Assembly (NCBI RefSeq): GCF_000497045.1
Contig: NW_015961992.1
Coordinates: forward strand, 498,259-562,258
Length of the DNA: 64,000 nucleotides
Direction of reading: 5' to 3'
Source of the DNA: Kalmanozyma brasiliensis GHG001
Taxonomy: Eukaryota; Basidiomycota; Ustilaginomycetes; Ustilaginales
In this document: positions 55,971-64,000 of the stretch, in pieces
Layout of the letters: each line of letters begins with the position of its first letter
Numbering within the stretch: the first letter of the stretch is position 1
The notes under the pieces: generated by a model
Databases searched by the model: none
What the model was told of the DNA's origin: nothing
The model's input: the letters and a program-made list of their open reading frames with translations, nothing else
Translations under genes and position numbers: made by a program

Positions 55971-58900
55971 ACGAGGTCGCCACCGGCCACGACCCGAATC
56001 GGCGACCACTCCACCGGGCAGGGCAGAAGGAGGCGCATCATCACATGGCTGGTCTCACAGAGCCACGTTCTGGAACGAAGTAGATCTGCCCTGCCAGCAA
56101 GGCCTAATATGATCGCCGTGCCTAGGCCGAGACCGTTGGCAAGATTAGCTCAACTGGCGGCCGATACCCTTGATATCCGGGGCTTGATCCGCGGAATTGA
56201 GCCCATGCCACGGCGATGCCATCCCGCCATAACAACAACGAAAACTATCCCCCACTGCCTGGAGCGTTTGGTCCAAGACGACGCATTGACGACGTTGCGA
56301 GCATGTCATCCGCGAAGCGAAGTCGTCTCAACGTGGCTGTGTTGTTTAGGGCGCCCCACCGCCATCACGTATCGCCAGTGGAATTATTACAAGCGAGATC
56401 GAGTCCCTGCATCTCGACGCCTCTTTGCTCGAGCATTTAGCAGGCGCAGAGAGCGGCGTTCAAGCGCCTTCCTCGGACCCTCGCTTATGGATCCGAAGGC
56501 CATAACAAGAAAAAGGGGCGGAGAGATCCAAATCGAGAAAAAGATGATTTTTCTTCATCATGTTTTTGATTAATAAAAAAAATCGAGGTTCGCCGTGTTC
56601 CAGAGGTTTGGCATGCTAGCACGCTCCCGGCTGTATCACAGTCGAGTCCGAGTCATCGTGTTGACAATCAGGAGTGGTGACGACTGCACACTACTGTAGC
56701 TCGATTGGGACGGGACTGCACGCCTTCCATTTTTCCGGCACTTTGCACAGCACCCGCTGCAGCTTCGCAGATGTGAAACAGGCGCGCGTGGGACTGGGTT
56801 CACGCATGCAAACTCTGCCCGGAAGCTCGGGGCAGTCTTGATCTTCGTTGTTGCAGATCGTGAGAACAACGGGACACAAAACCTGGAATCTGTGCAATTG
56901 CTTGCAGACCTTTGCAGTGAGAGTCGAACACGCCTTGTTGACATGTGATCTTGGCAATGCACCTCGGCTCTCTCGGCGATGCAAGATGAACATCCACAGC
57001 GATTGGCGGCGACGCTATTCCTACGACGCAGCCAATAGGGCCACGACGAGACAATGGGCGGTCCGTCTCGGTGAATTGAGCGGACCGGATGATGCGTGAT
57101 GGAGCGGACACCGAATGGCTAGTGTGGGAGCCGCTTGATGATGCCCGGGCTGGCCGCATCAACAAGGATGCTCGGAAAATGACATGGGTGCGACTCAGTC
57201 GAGAGTCTAGGCGTCAAAGAGCTCTGCATTCGAAACTCGAAACTACGTTGGCGCTGACAATGCCTGATCACGAGCCTCAGGCTAACTTAGACTGCATCAG
57301 CTGCGAGCCGAGTTTGCTCTCGCGAGGCATCCGAGCCGCAGCGCAAGATCGGAAGTCTCAGAAGGAGTGTCATCACTCACAGCTTAGAGTCTGTCTGCAA
57401 TTCAAGACGCACGTCGCCAAAATCAGCATCATGGAGGATCCCAGAGCTGGCCGACGATGCACAGCATGACGTTGATGTCTCGGAGCAGACCAAGATATAG
57501 ATCGGGAACAGGAACCGAGAAAGCATGCCGAGCAATCAAGCATGAACAAAGAGGCGTCTTCGATGAGCCAGCTGTTACCACGGATCAGAGACGTCAATCC
57601 CTGGAAAGGCGGCGACGCCGCCCGACACCTTCCATGAAGGAATGAAATCCAATCTGCTCTCCGCAATCTTGCGAGCTCGGCAAGGGATAAGCGAGCAAGT
57701 CCAACAATGCCTTGGGTGGTGCCATCACAGTGGCGACAGGGCAGTGCAGACTAAGCGGGTCGGACCTCGCTTATGGATCTGCATAGGTGCGGCGTCTTTC
57801 GATTTTTCAATCTCTGCAGTAGCACATGCACTACTGTACGCCGAGATGGCTCGCTTAAGCTACGTTACGCGGCGATGGCACGGCAGCGAATGCGACCCAC
57901 CACCCGACACGCCCAGCTGCCTAGGCGAGAAGCATGACGAGGCTCAAGAAGGGGCGCACTATCAACGTGCCGGAACCGATCCTCCTTGATGCAGGTATCT
58001 GGTGCCGCCATACCTCATCCGTCTTTCTAAGCAACAGCAGACATTCGTCTAGACTCCGGCACGGCTTCGGTCGATCAATTTCGTCGTGCAGGTGGGCAGA
58101 GTTCGAAAGCGTGGGAATTGCAAAGGGCAACAAACTTCATGCAAACAGGCATTCGTGTAATGAGAAGGACAACGTGAAGCGGCGATATGTCCGATCTGTT
58201 GCTTAGCACTGAGACAAGCGGGACCGAGGCCATGCTCAGCTTACATGACGCCTGCTTGCGATCATCAAAGCTGGAGGCCGAAACTCCGATAGCAGCCGAC
58301 CAGGGCCCTGTAACCCTGCGTCCAAACAATGGCTCGGCGCGTGATTGTCGTCGGAAGTGGAAAAGAGGGAGAGGAACGAAGCGCCGGAGCTGGAATCGCA
58401 ACGAGGTTGGACCGGGTCGGCGCTGGGTGTTGCATTCTATTGTTCCCACCCGAGAAAAGCGATCGACCCTGTTGTGCCGGGACGAGTGTCCCGCAAAACA
58501 AGATGCGAGAGAAGCAAACACAGAGTTGCTTTGCCCCGATCGAGGTCCGAGCGACCAAGCAAGCATGTTGTGGTAAATGTTGATAGCAGCTCATGAACCT
58601 GCTGTTTTGGCTCCCACGATCTCGTCGTCTGCTCTGCATAAGAATGGGTGACAATACCGGTGGGGTTCGCTTGAGCTCGAGCTTGGATTCATTTGGCATC
58701 AGATCCTTCTTCTCGGCCCCCTGATCGGCTCCCGCAGCGGATCAAGCACGCATGGATGCAGGCTGAAAGCTGCATGGGAAGCAGCAGCTTCTTATTACAC
58801 GCAACCCAGGCGATGCTTGCACTCGAGTCAACTGCAATTATTGTGGCGATTTTAGCACTTGCACATGCATTTGGCCAAGTTGGCTGTCGTCCGCCATTGT

Positions 58901-59095
58901 CCCCACGACCAGTCCTAAGTCGCGCGAACCGAGATTGGAAGTGCATACTGCTGGTGCGTCAGTGAGATTGAGATCGAGTCTGTCCTGCTGATCATTCATC
59001 CCCCACTCCACTCTGATTCTATCTTGTGTCTGAGTGTGCTTGTCACAATGCGACCTCGGCCTTGATGATGTTGATGCTGTTTTTCATTGATGTTG

Positions 59096-59185
59096 GCCCA
59101 ATTTAAAATTCGATGGGTTTTCATCAGAGGATAAAAAAATGCAAATTTATTTATTGATTTACTCATTAAGAAAATTAGCTCGAGG
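59096..59185. other. AT-rich island
   Basis: About 90 bp are mostly A and T, including AAATTTATTTATTGATTTA, in otherwise GC-rich sequence. There is no gene in it. Confidence 0.5.
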
Positions 59186-60792
59186 GTTTTGTTTGAGTCC
59201 CCGAAGCTTTGTGAATGAAGTCTGCCGTCTGTGTGCAATTGTTGTGTTTAGCTTTGCTCCGGTCTGATTGTTCACTCGTCCCGTTGGAGCAGGCTTGTCA
59301 ACAACAAACATTTCCCAGCGCTGATTCCGACCCAAGTTTAATCTCGTTCGCTTGAAGCAATCGAACAAAAAGGCACAAGGCCCTGTGCGTCTGCGTGCGT
59401 GCGTTATTTAGCATGTGGACACCGACCCGGTTCCTCGTGCCGCTGCTTGTGCCCTGCATCTGTGCGCACAAACCGCTTCGGTTCGCTTGAATGCATGGGC
59501 AGAGGCGAGAAGGTCGAGCATCGCTTGCTCGACGAGTAGAGCCACTTTCAGAGGCAATTGTCTTTTGCTCCCCTCTCCGCCAGCAATCTCCATCATCCAG
59601 GGTCTCCGCCTGCCTGCTGACAACCGACGACGCCCATCCTTCCGCCTTGCCGTAGCAGCAGCAGAGTGCTTGCTGCCTGCCGCTTGCTTCACAGGGGGCA
59701 GATCCGGCTGGCCCGCGTTGATGTGTTGTTGTGCCCTTGCAGCAGGAACCGCAGACTTACCGAAGTTGCTCCTTTGCACCTATCGAGATTGCACTTGTTC
59801 CATCATCGACCTGGATGATCCTTGCCTTCCTTTCTCGACTCTGTTCTCTACCTTTCGTCCGCAACACATCCTCCTCATCCTCTCTGTCCCGCCTTCTCTC
59901 ACCTTAACCCCACCGGCTGCTTTCTCTCATCAGCATCGAGATCTTGCCTCCGACATCTTCGGTCCTTACTTCGTTCAGCATCCATTTTGACCCGTTCCGT
60001 ATCGACACACCACTACTCGCCGCTCCAGCTCGCTGCACAGTCAAGAGATTCTTCATTTGCGCCGTACCACCTCGTTCTCGTTGCAAGGACGACTCTACCG
60101 GCCATCGACACAGCTCGCCAACGCCGCTCGCTATCGGCAGTTTCCGTGTTCCTCCAGTGCAGCCGACAAAGTGGCTCAGCTCTTCGGTACTGCTTCCGGT
60201 CTTTGCTGACACACGATAGCAACGACCTTGTGACACTCCGACCGTCTCCGCACACCAACGCTCAGCTGTGCATGGCGAGCGCCTCGCCATTCCACTATAT
60301 TCCACGACACAGTGGCACCCAGCTACTGGAAGCTCGGACTGCCCGAACTCCTGATACAGAGTCATCGGACTTCAATGGATGCAACTGGCGCGCAAGCTGA
60401 CTCAAGCCCTTGAACCTGTTACGTATCTCGCCGTGTGGCTCACTCGTGCAAGCACATGATCATCGAGACGGACATTCCGCGCATACCTACCTCGGCGCCT
60501 CACAGCTGCCTTTGGCTGCACTCGGTCTGACACCCACAGCCAACAGCCATCTGCGAGCTCGTTGCTTTCTTCTTGCAGAGAACTCACTTGAAGCGGCACA
60601 CCGGAACAGCCATTGACCAAGGCTATCTCGCACTGCGCTTGTTCGCAAGGCTCGTGTCGCCTCTATCCCAAATTCGACAAACTTCCAGCATCGCACAGCC
60701 GTTCGATTCATCGCTTCAGATGGCAAGCATCCCCTGCAAGTAGAGAGATCCACCCGCATCCCCGCCCGTGCCGCTCGGACGCTATCTCAGCC

Positions 60793-62751
60793 ATGGATCG
60801 TCGTGCAGGGCAAGAGAGGGTGACCCTCCCTCCCCTCTCGTCACTCACATCTTCCATCGATCTCGAACGCAGGCGCGACCATCAAACCTTTCAAGAGCCC
60901 AACGCAGCTGCGCAAAATCGACCAGCCGATCCTCGTGGCCTCGCTATAGCCGAGCTCGACAACAGAGATGAGCGTTTTGGACATCATGACCGTCGTCCTT
61001 TTACAGATCTTCATCCTCATCCAACGAGAGACCCGCAACGAGTCTCGGCGGAGAACTCGTCTTCTCACGCTCCCTATACTGGCTTGCCATCCATCTCTAC
61101 GCCCTCGTCTTCTCGTCATGACGTGCCAGGCCCCTCGAGAACACCCACCTTTCCCAAAGCTCCAGCGCGATCCGTCGTCGAGTCGAATCGACCTCGTGCC
61201 TACTCGTCACCGCACCGGCCTCACCCACAGTCCCTCGCACGAGGACCGTCTCTCTCCGTTGCCGCTGAACTTGATCAGCTCCTCGAAGGACTCTTGTACG
61301 TTCAAGACATCAATCGTCGCCTCGGACTCGCGGTCGGTGACCCTGCATCGCCGTCCATCTTCCATAGCCCTCGCGCTGCTGAGATGCTCAACGATAAGCT
61401 TCTTGACGAGCTGGATACCTTGTCGTTCTTCTCTCAGAGCCGCGCCGAGTCGGTTGCACAGCATCTCGGGCTTTTCACCTACCAGCCTCCCCGCACAGCC
61501 TCATCTCATTCAGGATCAACTCGAGGCATTGCGGACCGAGACAGCAGTTTCATCGCGCCACCCCTTCCTTCGGGACAGACTGATCACGCGCCCTGGCATC
61601 CCAAGCCGTCCCGACAGCACCAACATTGGGACGACCGGCGCCGTGCGGATCTCGACTATGCACACGACGCAGAGGCAATCGAGCATCCGCAATCCCAAAG
61701 ACGTCTTAGCGGGGGCGCGCAGGACATCTCCTCGGCACCTTCCGAGCATGCCGGGCCATCATTTCGCGCTCCATCGAGAGCGATCTCTCTCGAGTATCCG
61801 CGGTCCTTGTCGCAACGTCAACACAGCGGTGCACCGGAGCGCGATGGGGCAGATGCGCCTCGTATTGACGCAGAATCGAGGCTTCCTTATGGTCAGGCAA
61901 TGCAGTACCCCTATGGGCATGCAGGCATGCTTCCCACGTACCCCGCAGAAGGCCAACATCAGCAGCAGATGGACCTGTTGGATCGCAGACGCCTCGCCGG
62001 CAAAGGCATGAAGAGGGTCCGAAAGCGAAAGAACGAGCATCATCAGGAGTGTCTCGGGTGTCAAGCGAAAGAGACGCCAGAGTGGAGGAAAGGCCCCATG
62101 GGACCGCGAACGCTGTGCAATGCGTGCGGTCTCCTCTATGCCAAGCTCACCAAGCGCAAGCAGCAGGAGGCCGAAGCGGCTGCCAAGGCCAGCGGCAAGA
62201 CGGCCGAAGAGATCGTTCGAGAACGTGAAGAGTCGCCAGGAGCCAAGCAAGCCAGCCTGGAAGCGCTTCGAGCCGAGCTCAACCTGGTCAATGGCCTGCG
62301 CAATCGATCCACTTCGTCCTCTGCGCCGCTCGGCGATGCCACCGTGTTCGAAGCTCCATCTTCGCGATTCCAAGACGAGGGATACTACGAGCCAGCTTCG
62401 AGTCGACCGTGGTCCGGTCGCTACCCTGACGATGCGCAGCCTTTTGCCCATCAGCCGCCTTCTCACCGCGCGGCGATGGATCCTAGCCGATCCACCTCGC
62501 TCGGTCAAGCCGATAACTTCCATGCCTTGTCTACCCGTCCGATGGAACCAAGTGCTGGTCCATCGGCCTCTCGGGCCCCTTTCCTGCCAATGGCTAACAC
62601 GCGACCGTACACGGGAGGTGCAGCTGCCCCCTCGCTTCCCCTGCCACTCAATCCAGGTCGCCAACGGTCCAGCACGCTGCAGCCGCCAGCGACTCATGGA
62701 TACGGCTCGTCCAGCTCCGAGGCACACCGTCGGCATCATCCCTATATGTAG
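60793..62751 (+). CDS. GATA-type zinc-finger transcription factor, NsdD/SUB-1-like
   Basis: This is a 652-residue single-exon protein; the ATG at 60793 is the first in frame. Residues 1-400 are disordered (Ser/Pro/His-rich), except for a helical stretch near 160-230 (ELDQLLEGLLYVQDINRRLG, LNDKLLDELDTLSFFSQS). One GATA finger lies at about 418-445 with C-x2-C-x18-C-x2-C spacing: CLGCQAKETPEWRKGPMGPR then TLCNACGLLYAKLTKRKQ. The 18-residue loop and the YAKLT-basic end match NsdD of Aspergillus and SUB-1 of Neurospora, regulators of sexual development and light-responsive genes; White-collar-2 has the same loop class but also a PAS domain, absent here. A basic run (KGMKRVRKRKNEHH) before the finger is a likely nuclear signal. 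The tail is Ser/Pro/Arg-rich. The target genes are unknown. Confidence 0.88.
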   Translation: MDRRAGQERVTLPPLSSLTSSIDLERRRDHQTFQEPNAAAQNRPADPRGLAIAELDNRDERFGHHDRRPFTDLHPHPTRDPQRVSAENSSSHAPYTGLPSISTPSSSRHDVPGPSRTPTFPKAPARSVVESNRPRAYSSPHRPHPQSLARGPSLSVAAELDQLLEGLLYVQDINRRLGLAVGDPASPSIFHSPRAAEMLNDKLLDELDTLSFFSQSRAESVAQHLGLFTYQPPRTASSHSGSTRGIADRDSSFIAPPLPSGQTDHAPWHPKPSRQHQHWDDRRRADLDYAHDAEAIEHPQSQRRLSGGAQDISSAPSEHAGPSFRAPSRAISLEYPRSLSQRQHSGAPERDGADAPRIDAESRLPYGQAMQYPYGHAGMLPTYPAEGQHQQQMDLLDRRRLAGKGMKRVRKRKNEHHQECLGCQAKETPEWRKGPMGPRTLCNACGLLYAKLTKRKQQEAEAAAKASGKTAEEIVREREESPGAKQASLEALRAELNLVNGLRNRSTSSSAPLGDATVFEAPSSRFQDEGYYEPASSRPWSGRYPDDAQPFAHQPPSHRAAMDPSRSTSLGQADNFHALSTRPMEPSAGPSASRAPFLPMANTRPYTGGAAAPSLPLPLNPGRQRSSTLQPPATHGYGSSSSEAHRRHHPYM

Positions 62752-62940
62752 TTGTACTTGTTGAAACCATGGACTTCATTTGTGAGGCATTGCAAGTTCG
62801 TCCATGCGGGACCGCGTTGTGAGGTCTGTGTGGGAGAGGAGGGTCCAGCAAATCACTCCCACTGCGGAGCCTCAGCCCTGATCCTCTTCAACAAAACAAA
62901 GAATATTTACGCAACTTGGCCCGCCCCAGCCAAGTATACT

Positions 62941-63055
62941 GGTGCTCTGCCCGAGTGGTTAAGGGGTTAGTCTTGAATTTGACATTCAATGGTCGTGTTC
63001 TACGCTGATTAACTAATGGTCTCTGGCCTCACAGGTTCGAATCCTGTGGGCACCG
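62941..63055 (+). tRNA. tRNA-Ser(TGA) with a 33-nt intron
   Basis: The fold is complete: acceptor GGTGCTC/GGGCACC (seven pairs, one T-G), D-arm CCC-GAGTGGTTAA-GGG, anticodon stem TTAGT/ACTAA, loop C-T-TGA-A with anticodon TGA at 62974-62976 (reads UCA as serine), a long type II variable arm with GGTC/GGCC stem, T-arm ACAGG-TTCGAAT-CCTGT and discriminator G. Type II arm, G73 and anticodon agree on serine. The intron (62978-63010) follows position 37. A Pol III terminator T6 begins four bases after the gene. Mature length is 82 nt before CCA addition. It lies 189 bp behind the GATA-factor stop. Confidence 0.93.
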
Positions 63056-63059
63056 CATA

Positions 63060-63065
63060 TTTTTT
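63060..63065 (+). terminator. Pol III terminator of tRNA-Ser
   Basis: A run of six T lies directly downstream of the tRNA 3' end. Confidence 0.65.
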
Positions 63066-64000
63066 GCTTTCTCGTTTCGTTCACAGAGGCGAGAACATCC
63101 TTCTGACGAGATTTGAGACGAATCGAACGCGTCTTGATGGACCAGAAGGAGGTCTTCGAGGCCGGGTCGGAAGCGGTGGGCGCGCTTTTTGTAGACCCTT
63201 TTTCTAACCGGAATTTCATAGCACATGTCAAGCGATTCTCTGCGGCGTTCGACCCCACCACCTTGACTGTGCATGCTCCAGCACTCACATGGGAGAAAGC
63301 GTGCGAGTGCGATCGCCGTTGATCGCAGTCGTTGACACTCCAAAACAAGCTGCCACTTGTGAATGGGATGTAAAGTGACCACGGTGGATCAAAGGCGAAT
63401 GTCTGACAGCAGTCGCTTCCGCCATCGTCGAAATTCGACCCTGTCGGATTTAGGCACCACGCTCCCTCACACGGGACAGTATGTCGCGGAGATTTCCGCA
63501 GGGTCGACGTGGGCGGGACTCAGCTGAGGTTAGTTGACCAGCGGTCGGCGACTCGCTTGAGGGACCACATTTCGCCGGCCAAGCTGCTGCACTGAAGGTC
63601 AGGTCGAATGGAGGGCCACCAATCAGGACGGAACTCTCCGCTGGGTTGTTTGCTCGCGCAGACATCAGAGATCAACCGGCGTCGTTGCTGCCTTGGATCT
63701 GGGCCCTTCGGGGGAACAATAGGCATAAGCAGTGTGGCTTGCAGGCGAGGAACTCTCCGAATGCCTGCTTGACCGGTCCGATTCAAGCTCAGAGGGTGCG
63801 TCGCCACGAGTGATGGCCTCCGAATGAATTCATGCGTTTGCGGAAAGGACCGGTGGGAGCCAATCAGACGATGCGAATGAGTCAATGTCTCTGCAAATGA
63901 AGCTTTACAGGCTCTACCGGCGAGTCTATGCACACTCTGCCAAAAGTCGGAGGCCAATTGCTCAAGCGTTGAAGCCTGAAAGTCGTATCCCTTGCAACTG
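63066..64000. other. Window end, no gene seen
   Basis: About 940 bp with only short open frames lacking motifs on either strand. A minus-strand frame at 63520-63957 (145 codons) has no recognisable domain. Confidence 0.45.

Larger units (their letters stand above)
54718..60792. other. Gene-poor region of about 6 kb
   Basis: Both strands hold only short open frames with no recognisable domain, no transposase, reverse transcriptase or RNA gene that I can see. The first 250 bp should include the WSS1 promoter. The last part (about 59,400-60,790) is C/T-rich with many short ATG frames and is probably the promoter and a long 5' leader of the GATA factor. Inside lie a palindrome (55298-55319), a polypyrimidine tract (55880-55970), an AT-rich island (59096-59185) and a 22-bp imperfect repeat pair (56473-56494 and 57760-57781). 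Confidence 0.5.

Noticed and set aside
56135..56200. GATTAGCTCAACTGGC resembling a tRNA D-arm (box A)
   Set aside because: No T-arm or closing acceptor strand within tRNA distance.
55842..56573. 243-codon plus-strand frame with a very hydrophobic Phe-rich start
   Set aside because: The hydrophobic part is just the translated polypyrimidine tract; the remainder has no motif.
59413..60400. Several overlapping plus-strand frames before the GATA factor
   Set aside because: They are short or start at non-ATG codons and lie in C/T-rich leader-like sequence; probably upstream ORFs at most.

Overview
This window is nuclear DNA of a filamentous or dimorphic fungus, most probably a smut-type basidiomycete (Ustilaginaceae: Ustilago/Sporisorium/Pseudozyma relatives). 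This is an inference from three things: many long single-exon genes with a few short GT-AG introns (64-161 nt), serine/alanine/acidic low-complexity tails on conserved proteins, and typical fungal housekeeping orthologues. There are no operons, plasmid features, phage or CRISPR arrays.

Layout. 1-5.8 kb: 3' end of GMP synthase, a mitochondrial IF-3-like factor, the checkpoint protein Bub3 (one intron) and a fungal cystathionine gamma-synthase. 6.5-12.6 kb: the cleavage/termination factor Pcf11, the Fe-S scaffold Nbp35, an NAD(P)-dependent carbonyl reductase and, divergent from it, a three-exon 2-hydroxyacid dehydrogenase. 13.9-24.3 kb: a mitochondrial dicarboxylate carrier, APC/C subunit Cdc16, the outer-membrane biogenesis factor Mim1 preceded by an in-frame upstream ORF, an epoxide-hydrolase-like enzyme and a large acidic F-box protein. 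25.5-31.8 kb: a GH15 glucoamylase with a hydrophobic N-terminal segment, a prenylated ubiquitin-fold protein (UBL3/MUB type) and the ribosome-biogenesis WD40 protein Mak11. 34.1-43.6 kb: a 2,191-residue RA-PH protein and the TFIIH helicase Ssl2/XPB. 44.0-54.7 kb: Rho3 (two exons), tail-anchored Ubc6 (four exons), a spliced tRNA-Glu(CTC) with tRNA-derived repeats beside it, an alpha/beta hydrolase, a PRKRIP1-like splicing protein, Vps16 and the Wss1 protease. 54.7-60.8 kb is a gene-poor stretch. 60.8-64 kb: an NsdD/SUB-1-like GATA factor and an intron-containing tRNA-Ser(TGA).

The genes are a normal eukaryotic mixture and do not form one pathway or a secondary-metabolite cluster. The most useful results from reading beyond simple ORFs are the following. 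The Ubc6 membrane anchor lies in a separate 3' exon, and retention of its intron would give a soluble basic-tailed E2. The Mim1 reading frame is preceded by a 78-codon ORF in the same frame, separated by one TGA. Two tRNA genes have introns, and tandem roughly 30-bp fragments of a tRNA-Glu 3' end lie beside one of them. The glucoamylase has two plausible starts that would give anchored or secreted forms. I found no convincing new multi-gene system.
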